A stretch of DNA of 64,000 nt, taken from positions 1,426,001 through 1,490,000 of the forward strand of contig CM022369.1 of assembly GCA_011800155.1 (NCBI GenBank). The letters are read 5' to 3'. The notes beneath the pieces were generated by a model. It did no database searches. It had not been told where the DNA came from and saw only the letters and a list, made by a program, of their open reading frames with translations. The position numbers and the translations under genes were made by a program. This DNA is from Flammulina velutipes. Lineage: Eukaryota > Basidiomycota > Agaricomycetes > Agaricales > Physalacriaceae. Of the stretch, positions 22,555 through 34,790 are shown piece by piece (position 1 is the first letter of the stretch; every line of letters starts with the position of its first letter).

Positions 22555-25392
22555 CTACAACAAAAGATCTTTAGCATGTTGAATTAGTACGTGAACCCCA
22601 ACCGTTCCTTGAGCAGCGAGATACTCAAATGCTTTGATCGACAAGTCATTTTTCAGCTCCGTCTGACCAGCCAGATGCTTCTCCAAAAAGGCGATACAAA
22701 GAACTGTGGCCCATGTAGTTGGCGGAACGCCCAGGAGAACACCTTCGTCGACAGCCTGTTCCCCCACAACCAGCTTCATCGACCCGTCGAGAGAGAACGA
22801 TCCATCGGCCTTCTGTAATGTCAGAAGATCTGACACCTGGTCCGGCATCACAGTTGTAGGAAAGAAGTTACTTGAAGTTGCTGGGTCTTCTAGCTCCTCC
22901 AATGCACCACGCTTGGAGATAGGCAAAAACCCAAATTGAGGTGAAGGACTACGCTTCAAATCAGGGTCCTCATCTCTGGAAAAATCTGTTTCCGTCCAAT
23001 ACGAAGACGCAGAGGAACCATCTAAGGAACTCATTGTGGAATAAGAGTCCGCCGTATCGTCACTGTCATTGTTACCAACAATCCGACCTTGACGTGGCGT
23101 CGACCCCGCTTGGGAGTTGGCACGAGAGAAGGTGCCAGCGCTTGAAGGAAATCCTCCAGGAATCGGATAGTCCGCCATAGAGGCGCTATCTAGTGGAGGG
23201 TCTGCAGTAGCTAGGATGCCTTGCAGTGTTCCCAGAAGGCCGCGAGACCGATCTGGCTTGGATGATACCCGCGAGTTTTTCTCATTAGCGACGAAAGATG
23301 TATGTCGTGTAGCGAGTTGATACTTGATTCCGAGGGAAATGATGGCTTTCTTGCGACTCTCTGGGTCACTGGCACTGACCGAAAGAGGGAGAGGGGCTCG
23401 ACGAGCCTCGTGCTCTCTAATGAGAGCTGAAGCGGCGAGGGTATGGATGATCGGAATATGGGGATCGGGATCTATGAGTTGTACACCGCGGATTGGTACA
23501 ACCAAACGGAACCGCTCGCCCGTCTCCTCCACCTGTCCACGGATAGTAACCTCCTTCGGCGAAAAAGGTTTCCTCAGCTGGAAGAGGGCAAAGATGACGA
23601 GGCGAACATCAGCATGAAGGTCGTGGATCAAAGCTGGTGCTTGTTGTAGGTTGGGGAGTGTTATCTGATTAACAGAGGCAGTGGAAGAAGATGGAGACAC
23701 CAGATATTTCGAAGGGATACCCCAGTCGACAGTAACATTCTTCACGATTGGTGTACGTCCAGCGCGCAGCAAACGCGCGCATTTCGCAGTGATGTCCTCA
23801 GCTCGTGTAGAAAATAGGCAGGTACCCCGCCCAGCTTCAGCAATACCCTCGCACATTGCGGTGGATACTTGCCTGCCAATACCCAAGGTATAGACTCGAA
23901 GAGGAGCGGATGGTGGGGCTCCTTGTACGGCAGATCGAACTAACTCGACGGTCTCATCCACGTTGGTGGCCTAATTTGTTTCAAAATAGGCCGTGTTATG
24001 AAATAGGATATTAGAAACTTCACCTCTCCATCTGTAAGTACAAAGAGTGCTGTTGGAATTGTTGTCTGCCGCCACTTGATAACACGTTCCAGTGCTAAGA
24101 AGATCTCGGTGCCACCATAATCAGCTGACATTGCTTCGATATGCCCGGTCTGAACAAACGATCAGCCACTGCGGATACGATATTTAGGGCCAACGTACAG
24201 CGTTGTCCAACGAGCTCTGGTTATACTGATTTCCAATGGACCAGAGGCTATCGACGTGACTCCCGAAGCTGAAGATGTTGAAGATACTCTCGTATGTGGG
24301 CAGCATCCTCAGCAAGAGGATTAAGGTCTTCTTTGCAGATTCAATACGATTCCCGTTCATGCTACTGCTGCGATCGACTAGGAATATGTACTCCTGTGAT
24401 TTTATGGGTGGCAAATCGAACCTAGGTACGAGAGTGAGCTGAACTGCGAGTGTATCGTGGGCTTGCTTCTTTTTGTCTCTGTAGATTTCTGCGAAACAGC
24501 GTGGCGTATCAAGCTTCTCAGCCTGAACCAGAAGGACGAAATCGTTCGCAAGAAATGTGTTGGACCTAAACCTGATAGAACGACGCCGCCTGGATGCTCT
24601 TCCTAAGTGGTTGTTGTATTTCTTGATGACCACAGTATGAGTCGGACTGGATATTGATTGGATTTGTCCACTTGTCTGAACATCTATCTTGAGTCGTATA
24701 CGTGTGAGTGATCCCGGAAGTGACGCGTTGGCGAGCCCTTCTTGAATTGGACCATAACGTTGACCAATGGACATTGGAAGGTAGAAGCGTAGAAAATCGC
24801 GATCGCGATCATTCATCAAGTTCATGACATACTTTTGAAACTGAGCGAAGTTTGTAGAAGCGGGGAAACGACTAACAATGAGCTTCACGTCTACTATCTC
24901 CTTGGGTGGGATGGTACCAATGGATATGGTGAATGCTGATCGACGTAAAGTCAAGTTCAATTATCTGAGCAGTTAGCGTGTAATGGACCTACTATCATTG
25001 GATACCCATTCGAGAAGGGCAGTATACTCTCCGTTGGCCACCGCCTGTTCGTGTTCTTCCTTGGCAAGTGATTTTTCCTTGCAAACGCCGGATAGGACTT
25101 TTCCACTGGCAGTCCGTAATTCGAAAGAGCAGACAGCGGCGCGTGCAGGAACAGGGAAACAATACAAAGCACGGCTCGTAGGCAGGTCGGAAGGATTGTA
25201 GTATCGTTGGGTCAATGTCGTTCTGCTGCTGACTGCGAAATTTAAGTGACCGTTCTACATAGATAGAGCACACAAGTCATACATACCATCTAGGATGAGA
25301 ACGTGTGCGGCCATTTGTTCAAGAGGTAGATGAATTCGAGGTCCACCGGGTATGCCTGCATTATGGACAATGCCAGCAACAGTGCTCGCCAT
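22555..25392 (-). CDS. VIT and von Willebrand A domain protein
   Basis: A fungal relative of inter-alpha-trypsin-inhibitor heavy chains and of PARP4-type VIT-VWA proteins; its role in fungi is not established. The start at 25392 gives MASTVAGIVHNAG, then HLPLEQMAAHVLILD and, after an in-frame junction, VSSRTTLTQRYYNPS of the VIT domain, with ALYCFPVPARAAVCSFEL. The VWA domain has a complete MIDAS: VDRSSSMNG (DxSxS), YGGTEIF and LTDGE. A C-terminal segment has SRKKAIISLGIKYQLATRHTSF, typical of this family, then a serine-rich linker and a final helical block ending near 22555. There is no signal peptide, so it is probably cytosolic. The end of the gene is not certain: a GTACTA donor near 22590 could start another intron. 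Confidence 0.88.
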
Positions 25393-25684
25393 CAAGGGGA
25401 GAAGCAAGAGTGTTATATTGCCATTGGCAGACGTAAATTACTAAATAGAAGCCGCGTGTTGTTTTCCTTCGCAGTTTTTGACTCTCGGTCTAAGAACGCA
25501 AAGTTTCAGATTACGCTAAGTAAGCCACTTGAGGAAGGAAACTGAGCAATCTCGTCAATGCGCCTAATTGTGTCACAGTAAGTAAAGCCTGAGCCTTGAG
25601 GCATGATTATGTTTTCGGAGCTAGCCGATATCTTATCTACCCTTGTCCGTCCCAATTTTTTGCTCTTGAGGTTGCTCATTAACC
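25393..25684. promoter_or_regulatory. Divergent promoter region of the VIT-VWA gene and ROK1
   Basis: 292 bases between two divergent start codons. No TATA box or obvious palindromic site is visible. Short frames on both strands are not convincing. Confidence 0.35.
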
Positions 25685-27758
25685 ATGGAGGCATTCCAAC
25701 TACTCGCTCGCGGCGGCGTTCAATTCGACAAGAAACGCTTCAAAAACGATGTCGCTAGATTCAATGTACGCTGCTGCTCCTTATTCTTGAAACGAATTAA
25801 CGCCCTCACAGAAGACAGCAAGTACTTCCACTAATCCAGATGCTATTATGCCCAACGAGCTCGATTTTTTCAAATACGCACAAGGAGGAAAAGGGAAAAG
25901 AAAGACAGACACGTCCCTTCCGCTGCCCAAGAAACGAAAAATAGACTCTGACAACGAACACTCAGAGAAAGAAACGCAAGAACAGGACTCATTGCCCGCG
26001 CCGAAACATCGAGTTACTGCCAAAGGAACAGATGTGCCAGAATCTCTGGATACTTTTGAAGCTATGGCCCGGCGTTACTCCCTCCCATCTCTGGTCATGT
26101 CGAATCTGACAAAGTATGGTTATGCTCATCCAACCGCCATACAATCGCATGGTATACCGATATTAATGGAGGTACGTGGTACAGTGTCCTTGGACTTTTG
26201 GCCTGACTCGACTCTGTAGTCCCGAGATCTGGCGGCCATTTCACCCACTGGTACCGGAAAAACTCTTTCCTATCTCATTCCCATGATTGCATCCCTCGGC
26301 AAACCCATATCCAGTGCAACTGAAGACCCGTCAATGAGCTTGGGCGTGCGAGCTGTTATTCTCGCTCCAACAAAAGAGCTAGCCCAGCAGATTTACAACG
26401 AAACTTTGAAACTTTGTCAAGGCCGGAAATGGAGAGTCATCTTATTCAGCAAGGCTACTGCGAATACGATATCCGACAAGAGAGCTCGCGACAAGATTGG
26501 TAAGGTGTCCTTACTTCGCTGAATGATGAAATCGTAACTAACGCATCACATTCAGATATTATCATAAGCACACCTCTTCGGTTAGTGTCTTCGGTACGTG
26601 CGAAAGGACTCGAGCTTGAAAAGTATCTCTTTTGACTGTGGTATAACGCATCTACTGATAAACACTAGCGTTCGTCACCTGGTTCTGGACGAGGCTGATC
26701 GCATGTTGGACGCCGAATTTTTGGAACAAGTACAAGAAATCATTGAATCATGTACGCATATCAGCCTACAGAAAGCCGTTTTTAGCGCAACTCTACCTGC
26801 CGGCGCAGAGAAGATTGCATTGGGTATGATGCGCAATCCTATCCGCATAGTAGTCGGCATGAAGTGCGTTTGTCTTTTCTGAACTAACATCAAAATTAAC
26901 GACCTTGCAATTATAGGGACACCCCTTTGCCTCTCATATCCCAGTTTCTTACCTACGTTGCCGATGATCCCTCCAAGCTACCAAGTCTTCTGACATACCT
27001 CTCTCAGCCGTACAACCCTCCAGTGTTAATATTCACCTCCACACAACCTCGCGCTACCTCATTAGCCCAAGAACTAGTTTTGAACAGCATACCAAACGTG
27101 GATTGTTTGCATGCTGGAATGACAAACAAGGAGCGAGAGGATGCTATTCATCGCATGCGACAAGGTCAGAGTTGGGTTATGATTTCGACAGAAGTCATGG
27201 CCCGAGGCATGGATTTTAAGGGTGTACGCGAGGTTATCAATTATGATTTCCCTACAAGCGTGCAAAGCTACATTCACCGGATAGGTCAGCCATCCTTTCC
27301 TCATACGACGTGCCGCTAACATGAAATAGGTCGAACTGGGCGTGCTGGGCGCGAAGGCAAAGCTACTACGTTCTTCACCAACGAAGATGCACCTTATCTG
27401 AAACCGTGAGCACAACAAGAGATCCATATTTTGTGTTCTCAACCACACTAGAATCGCAAATGTTTTGTTACAGTCTGGATCTACTGTACCGGAATGGATT
27501 CTGAAGTTGCCTAAGCCATCCAAGATGAAGCGCAAGCAAATGGGTAAAGTGGCTCGGGGGGAGTCGGTAAACTGGGCACGGAACGTCGGGCGTAACGAAG
27601 CCATTAAAAAGAGGTGCGCTCCATTCGAAGGATCGCAAAGCCTCCACTCATAACATTCTACGCATCATAGGGATATGATATCTGGTTCGAAGCGACGGAA
27701 GGCTAAGGTTGAGGCCAGCACACGGGAGGAGGTCGAGACAGCGACTTTCGCACAGTAG
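25685..27758 (+). CDS. ROK1: DEAD-box RNA helicase ROK1 (DDX52), 18S rRNA processing
   Basis: Nucleolar ATP-dependent helicase that releases snoRNAs during 40S assembly. The start MEAFQLLARGGVQFDKKRF matches the Rok1 N-terminus; exon 1 ends at 25765 and splices in frame to KTASTSTNPD. Motifs: the basic KKRKIDSDN region; a Q motif before TKYGYAHPTAIQSHGIPIL; motif I SPTGTGKTLSYL; APTKELAQQ; STPLRLVSS; motif II VLDEADRML; FSATLPAG; the helicase C part LIFTSTQPRATSLAQEL; STEVMARGMDFKGV; HRIGRTGRAGREG. The C-terminus is Lys/Arg-rich and ends TAG at 27756-27758. At least six short introns are visible. It would act in the same nucleolar pathway as UTP5 elsewhere in the window, with no sign of physical linkage. 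Confidence 0.93.
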
Positions 27759-28232
27759 AGCAGTGAGTGGGAATATAACAACTTTGTATTTTCACCTCGA
27801 GGTCGATGTGATGATGCGATTCATATCATGATATCTTATCAACGCAAACCCTTGCCTGTTCGCGCCTGACAGTGCCACAGGTAGTCGCTGGGCGTCATGA
27901 TCGACACGACGTGACAAGAGCTGAATTTCGTTTTGCATTTTGGGAGGCACCGGAGGCCAACATGAGGCGTATGTGACTTTTGCTTCCGCAGAACCTTTCC
28001 TTATGGAGATCAATTCTGTGAAAACCTATGAGAGTGATCGACACTTGTCCTCGAGGTGGGCACGCCGTTCTAATAAGACGAGGTCGGATTCCTACGGTCA
28101 TGTTTATGGTAATATTGCGTGGGCTTTCCACAGATTCAAAAGCCCAGTTCAAAATGGCCTCTCTTGTTTCTCATCCTTTCGCCAATCCAGCCTTCACACA
28201 GATTTTTCAATTTGCCTCTGTCAATCAACATA
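27759..28232. other. Intergenic: ROK1 3' flank and HMG-box gene promoter
   Basis: 474 bases. A frame running into the HMG gene from 28119 starts with GTG and not ATG, so I treat it as leader. No TATA box, RNA gene or repeat is visible. Confidence 0.45.
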
Positions 28233-29471
28233 ATGCACCCCTACTCCGAAGGTCGTCGCTCCCGTCGTCTTTCCAAGCAGTCCTCCGTTTCCTACGATGG
28301 TAAGTTTCTGTGTACCAATATATATGTACGACAAGCACTAACTAGTCTTGTAGCGCAAGGGTGGGAAAGCGTAGATCCTCCCCACTCGGAGATTTCAGTC
28401 CTCGAAGCACCGTCACCCGCATCCTCTGTTTCTTCCTACTCCTCGACTCCCTCTAATCCGCGTCGTCGATCAAAGCTCAACCATGTCCCCCGACCTCCCA
28501 ATGCATTCATGCTATTCCGTTCCGAATTCTGGAAACAGAACAAGAACACCATCGCTCAGCGCGATCATCGAGAAATTAGCCGCATGTGTGGCGTACAGTG
28601 GAACAGCCTTCCCGCACATGAAAAGGCACACTTCAAGTCCCTTGCACAGGTGGAGAAGGAGCGTCATTTGCTGAAGTATCCCGACTACAAGTACGCCCCC
28701 GCCAGCCGCATCTCAAAGTCGCAGGGGAAGAAAACCAAGAAGGAGACGGAGGATGAAGAGAGTCGCTGCCGCAATTTGGCCGCGATGATGATGAGAGATG
28801 TTCGTGGCTCGGAACAGACACTCCAGGTTTACGACGAGTCCCTGTTCCCTCCCACTCCTATCGAGCCTTCGCCCTCCCCTGTCCCTTCAGACGTATACCA
28901 GACGTCGCTTCGCTCTGCTGTGTATTCTCCAAACGCCTACACACCCTTTCAAGAGCCACAATTCGTTCCAACGCACCAAATACCATCGTTGGAATTGGAT
29001 ACCTCTCCCTCCTCTTCCTCAGTGAGTACCCTGTTCAATCCTTCGATCACTTGGCCTCAACGTTTTCACTAGACTCACCCTTTCGCATTGCATGGTCCAA
29101 TATTGACCAGTGGTGACGATCCCACCCTCACCCAAATATCGGGACAAGACGATGGCGTCTTTACCTGGTTCCCACCCAAAGGAGAGTACACCGAGTCGCT
29201 CACGCCTGCAACGGGCTCTTCGACATTCAACTACGACACGACTTTTCAGTCAGACTATTCAATGTCTGCCTATGGATCTGAGCTACCCTACAATAGCCAG
29301 TCATTCACCGAATCAAACCAAACCTACGACGCAACCTTCGCTATCCCTTGGTCGTTCGAATCCATGGCACCAACGGATTACGATTATGGTTCTATTCCCG
29401 AATTCTTATCCTCATCTCAACATCTTTTCCCGTTCTCGTATGACGCAGAATCGCCAAGGCGCGACTTGTGA
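28233..29471 (+). CDS. HMG-box transcription factor (MATA_HMG type)
   Basis: Sequence-specific DNA-binding regulator of the fungal HMG group that includes Rox1, Prf1, pcc1 and mating-type HMG proteins; which one cannot be decided here. Exons 28233-28299, 28354-29021 and 29073-29471 join in frame to 377 residues. The HMG box lies at about residues 75-145: PRPPNAFMLFRSEFWKQ, then REISRMCGVQWNSLP and EKAHFKSLAQVEKERH, ending KYPDYKYAP. A basic SKSQGKKTKKE follows. The C-terminal half is rich in Ser, Pro, Tyr and acidic residues and may be an activation region. It lies 87 bp from the stop of CCA1, which converges on it. No mating-type locus hallmarks (homeodomain pair, pheromone or receptor genes) are nearby. 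Confidence 0.9.
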
Positions 29472-29558
29472 TAATCGATTTATATACATATTAAAGCTCA
29501 CTGTACGATATACCCTTCTCACTCACTGTCTTCCCTGTACAGTATAACTTGGCCAGAC

Positions 29559-31696
29559 TCATTGCTTTCGAGGTTTTTTTCGTGCAGGCTCTTTACTTGG
29601 GGTATCGATTTCTATGTTTCCCGCGTCGCGTTGTTCTAGCAGCCACTGTTCGCATTGAGCCTTGGTTCCCTGAGGATGATCGAACTGCCACTCGAGAACT
29701 TGTTCTAGAGCACGGCCCACCCAGCGACCACGAGAAGCCTTGAGGAGCATTTGTATGTCCGCGCCCTGTACAGACACGTCAGAGAGAATGCTGTTGAGAT
29801 AAACTCAAGAGCCTACGTGAACGAGAGCAACTGCCTCAGTTACATTCAAAAGGTCCAATTCTTCGACTTTCTTGACGAAGTCGTTGTAAGATGTAATTAT
29901 TTTAGTTGCCCCTTCCACTGTCGAATAATCTCAGTTACAGAAGAGAGTGAAAAGGGGAATCTTGCCATCAATTGTGTCTGTAGTTGTGTCATAGAGAGCG
30001 CTCAATTCGCGGAGCAAGGCAAAGAATAGCGAAGTCGTCCAGTGCGAGCCTTTGTGGGGATCATGTACTGATTTGTCGCGAAGCAGAATTGCTACACCAA
30101 ATCCTTATGTCAAGAACGGGCATATGCTGAACAACAACCAGGCTTACCGATAGAGGTTCGTTCAGACTTCCGCACGTATCGTTCTCCAGATAGAAGTTCC
30201 GATGATTTGAGGAGTTTGGAAGCTATAAACAGGTTGGGAATCCCATCTAGCATATGGTCCTGGGAGCCAATTTTCAGAGACTCTCTGATGGCAGCATCTA
30301 CAGCTGGAATTGTCTTGTCTTTTTTATCCAGATAGGTGAGATCGAGGAAGGGAGCCAAGCTCGCCGCCATATAAAGCCGAGCTATACTGGTCGGGTCGTT
30401 AGTGATGGCTGAAAAGAGTATTGGGTGTATTTTGGGTAACGGTGATAGTGCACGTAAATCCAGGAGTGCTTGAAGGACAGAAACATGAGACAGTGCCACG
30501 GGAGAGCCCTGAGGGCTAGGAAATTTTGCTGCTAGTTCCGGCGGGTAAACACAGAAAATCGCAGGATAAAGGTGGGCTTCGTGTATCAGCTGTAGGGCGT
30601 GTAATGGACTTCTACCTGTGTTGGTATTAGCGATGATTCGACTGTCAATAGAAGACCAATACCTTGCATCATTTTGTGCAGTTCATCCCCTACGCGTTCT
30701 CGGGACACTTTCGAAACTAGCGCATCCTGTACGCCGTGTAGTTAATACATTTCAGTTCCTACATGAAAAGGTGATCATGCCTGGATTTCCTTCTGTCTTA
30801 AGCAGTCGGCAAGATCGGATGACAACGTAAATCCGAAACGACTGGCGAATCTAAGGCAGCGAAGAGCTCTCAATGGATCGTCAAGAAAGGTTTCCCGTGG
30901 CGCTAGTGGTGTGCGAATGTTCCCTTCGCGTAAATCACTGAGGCCCTAGATCCCGTCAGTCCTTTTCTTTCGCACTCCTTGTAGAAAAGCCACCTCTCCC
31001 GTCAAGTCTTCTACCTCACGAGTATGCACATTGTAAAATAATGCGTTGATTGTGATATCGCGTCGCAGGGCATCCTGAACGGGAGTGCCGAATGTCTGAA
31101 AATTAACTCAACTGAATGTCTGACACGACAAGACTCTAGCCTACCACTCCTGTCGGTATGCGACTATTGTTGGCGTACTCTTCGCTCCTTAGATTGACGA
31201 GATCAAGGTCAAATCCGAGTATTTTGAGCTTTGCCGTCTCGAGATGTTTAGATTGCTCCGCGTTCTGTTCAACTATAGCGATAGCACTTGTCTCTATTCC
31301 CTTCAATGACGCAAATTCAGAGAGATGCTGAGCAAAAGGATATCCCATAATATCTGCGAGTGCAATGTCGATGTCATTGGACTGAGATCCCAGAAGCTGA
31401 AAGAGAATAAGCATGGTGTGTATTCTCGGGGAACGACATACTTTATCTCTAACCCAGCCGCCAGCAATTCTGCAGGAAGTATTGATACCTTTTTCATTTT
31501 TCAGATAATCGGTGCATTCGTTGAGCAAGACGCAGAGCTCATTCTCTTGTTCCGTGAGTTGAATGTTAAATTGAGGAGGGATGTCGACGCGAGGAAGGAT
31601 AGAAACACCAAGTTTTGCCATAGCGTTGGTAGACATTTGTCTGCGCTGAAGGCAATATTTTGTACAGGATAGCCAGTAACGAAAGCTCAGAGTCAT
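29559..31696 (-). CDS. CCA1: CCA tRNA nucleotidyltransferase
   Basis: Adds or repairs the 3'-CCA of tRNAs in nucleus, cytosol and mitochondria. Class II polymerase head: GGWVRDK, then the metal-binding DIDIAL (DxD), RRDITINALFYN and ETFLDDPLRALRCLRFASRF, all intact across introns. The helical tail follows and the protein ends in a Lys/Arg-rich PARKKPRKQ, likely nuclear. Three in-frame ATGs lie close together: 31696 (MTLSFRYWLSCTKYCLQRRQ, basic and hydrophobic, mitochondrial-like), 31636 (MSTNAM) and 31621 (MAKLG). Yeast CCA1 uses such nested starts to split the enzyme between compartments. It is divergent from VAC8 (202 bp) and converges on the HMG gene. Confidence 0.93.
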
Positions 31697-31898
31697 AAAC
31701 GCGACCACGCGAAGAGGTGGTTGTGACAGTGACTAGCGGTCTCTAGCGGTGACTAGAATCCGGCAAATGCCGGGTATCGTCGAAGCAACACAATTTTGAA
31801 CTGGCGCCCTTTACTTAGAGCACCCCGCCATTTCGACCCTTTCCTCTTATTTTGCCCTCCTCCTCATCGTCCAGCATACCTAGCAGACCTGGTCAACC
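31697..31898. promoter_or_regulatory. Divergent promoter of CCA1 and VAC8
   Basis: A 202 bp spacer between divergent starts. A short direct repeat is visible around 31730-31755 (two copies of a CTAGCGGT-like unit). No TATA box. Confidence 0.35.
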
Positions 31899-34196
31899 AT
31901 GGGCAACGTCGTTAGCTGCTGTGACTGCTGTGAGTGCTGTCAACGACGACTGGCGCCACTGAACTGATCACGCCTTGCCAGTTTCATCCGGAAAGTCGCA
32001 AGCATACGAGCCTCTCCTCCTGGAGAATGAACGGGAGGCCGTTGCTGACCTTCTACAGTACCTCGAGAGTGCGTTTCCATCATCATTCATGCCGTGCAGC
32101 CCATTAAAATTTCGCAGACCGCACAACGACCAACTTCTTCACCGGCTCCCCGCTTACTGCATTGACTACACTCTCCTTTTCCGACAATGTCGATCTTCAA
32201 CGCAGCGCTGCCCTGGCATTCGCAGAAATAACCGAGAAGGAAGTCAGGCCCGTCGGTCGAGATACATTGGACCCCATCCTCTTTCTCTTGGGTAGCCTCG
32301 ATACAGAAGTACAGCGGGCTGCTAGCGCAGCATTAGGGAATCTTGCTGTCAACAGTGCGTTTCCCTGTCTTGTCATAGAACGCTTCTGACAATTTCTTAG
32401 CCGATAACAAGCTTCTCATCGTGAAGCTCGGAGGCTTAGAACCTCTGATCCGCCAAATGCTCAGTCCTAATGTTGAAGTCCAATGCAACGCAGTCGGATG
32501 TGTTACCAATCTCGCCACTCACGGTACGTATTTTACGATTTCTTTCCCCTTGGCGCCATTGCTGAGAATCGGTTAGACGACAATAAGACCAAGATTGCAA
32601 AGTCAGGCGCATTAGTTCCCTTGACTCGCCTTGCTCGCTCAAAGGACATGCGGGTCCAACGTAATGCGACGGGCGCGTTGTTGAACATGACCCATTCTGG
32701 TAAGCACTTATCTTTAGACTGCGGGACCTCCTTCTCATACCGATCCAGACGAGAACCGGCAACAACTCGTCAATGCCGGCGCCATTCCTGTTCTTGTGAG
32801 TTTGCTGAATTCGCAGGATACAGATGTTCAATATTACTGCACAACCGCCCTGAGCAACATTGCTGTTGATGGTGCGTTTGTCGACGTATAGCGTCGTCTT
32901 GTACTTAATTCTGTCACAGGCACAAATAGGAAGAAACTGGCCCAAAGCGAACCCAAGCTCGTCACAAGCCTGGTGCAACTCATGGATAGTCCAAGCTTGA
33001 AGGTTCAATGTCAAGCTGCGTTGGCTCTTCGCAATTTGGCCAGTGACGGTATGCATCTACTATGGTCAAAGGCCGAAATATTCATAGGCTTTCACAGAAA
33101 AATATCAGCTCGAGATTGTTAAGTCTGAGGGTTTACCGTCCCTTCTGCGTCTCCTCCAGTCGACGTACCTGCCTCTCATCCTCTCTTCTGCTGCGTGTGT
33201 ACGAAATGTCTCCATCCACCCACTGAACGAATCCCCTATCATCGAATCTGGATTCTTGCAGCCTCTGATCGGCTTGCTTTCGTTCAAGGACAACGAGGAA
33301 GTTCAGTGTCATGCTATATCGACTCTACGCAACCTTGCGGCGAGCTCGGAGAAGAACAAGACAGCAATCGTCAAAGCTGGCGCTATAGAATCCATCAAGG
33401 ACCTAGTTCTCCAGGTGCCCATGAATGTTCAGAGCGAAATGACAGCCTGTGTGGCCGTTCTCGCTCTTAGTGGTGCGTGACATATCCATTCATCATGTTC
33501 GACGTACTCTGACCCTTGTACAGACGAACTCAAGGGCAAATTACTTGAGATGGGCATTTGCGAAGTTTTGATTCCTCTCACGAACTCTCAAAGCTCCGAA
33601 GTTCAAGGTAACAGTGCCGCTGCGCTAGGCAACTTATCCTCCAAAGGTGTGTTATATGGTACGGTATCATAGATCATCGTCCTAATTTGCCCTCCTCAGA
33701 TGGTCGTACTCAACAAGATGATTATTCTGCCTTCAATGACGTCTGGGATACCCCCGAAGGCGGTATGCATCAATATTTGTACCGATTTTTGAGCAGTCCG
33801 GACGCCACGTTCCAACACATCGCTGTCTGGACCATCGTGCAACTTTTGGAATCTGGTGATCCTCAACTAATCAGCAACATCCGAAGTTCCCCTTTGCTCC
33901 TCCCCAACATTCGTAACCTTGCGAGCTCTGGCTCGTCTTCGCCCTCAGAATCTGTGGACTCGCGTCATTCCCATAACCAGTTGTATGACGATGAGACTGA
34001 TACGGGAGACGGCCAGGGAGAAATCCAACTCTTGTCAAGGCGGATTCTGGAGTTCATCGACGGAGAGGAAGGTCTCCTATCGTCGAGTGTAGCGGGGTCC
34101 CACATGCAGCTCGGCTCATCAGTGAGCAGTTCTCGAGACCATGATGAGTTGCGACGGAGTGTGAGAGAGGCATTTGCTCCGGGTTCCCATCGCTAG
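31899..34196 (+). CDS. VAC8: Vacuolar armadillo-repeat protein VAC8
   Basis: Acylated vacuole membrane protein acting in vacuole inheritance, fusion, nucleus-vacuole contacts and selective autophagy. Exon 1 (31899-31929) encodes [10 protein letters not shown]: Gly2 for N-myristoylation and a Cys cluster for palmitoylation. Exons 31982-32068 and 32118-32354 follow in frame, and the gene continues through several more short exons. Armadillo repeats: [84 protein letters not shown] and [16 protein letters not shown], the usual core of the family. The C-terminal exon (33687-34196) has a Ser-rich, probably disordered end after the last helices. About 10 exons, roughly 620 residues. Confidence 0.95.
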
Positions 34197-34790
34197 GTTA
34201 CGGTGCGCTGGCGTACGTGGGTAATACAGTTGTTGTCGTTGTGGTTTCTGACTGGGCTGGCACTTGTGGACTCTTTTCTTTTCGACTTTTTGTTATAATT
34301 ACGGTGTTGCTACTTTGCCCTTTCTACTACTATTTTGCGCTCTTTATTCCACGAACGAGTTGGGTTTACGCTGTACGATTGTCGGTTATTCTGGTGGTGG
34401 TGGTGAACATGCACGAGGAGATCCTCGGAAATAGCCGAAGAACAAAAGCAATTGAGAACAATGGGTTCGAATTCATTCAAGAGACGTTGTGGGCAACGCG
34501 TTGCACACTATTGACAGGCGGTTAAGGGCTTGCAAGCTGCTGGTACACACTCTCACAGTTTAAGCATCAAACACTTGAGCTTGGACTCGGACGTTCCTTG
34601 GCTGCCTCGTGGAACGGAGGTCGGAACATAGAATCTTCCCTTCCAACACCTCAATTCAACAATTGCACGGCCGGCCGTTTCTGACTTATATTTGCTGCTT
34701 TCTTCTTTACGACCATTATCTTTATCCGTGCCCCCACAGTCTACCCACCCGCGCCACCTTTTATTCTCTCTCTAGTGGCCGCTCGAAGCC
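34197..34790. other. Intergenic: VAC8 3' flank and GH16 promoter
   Basis: 594 bases between two plus-strand genes. An open frame at 34217-34525 begins with an ATG but has a hydrophobic, low-complexity start and no homology that I know. CT-rich sequence just before 34791 fits a fungal leader. No clear TATA box. Confidence 0.45.

Noticed and set aside
28119..28232. Longer HMG-box start
   Set aside because: The frame begins with GTG and contains a hydrophobic stretch not seen in HMG proteins; ATG 28233 is used.
34217..34525. Plus-strand frame of 102 residues after VAC8
   Set aside because: Hydrophobic low-complexity start, no domain and no splice support; probably 3' flank.
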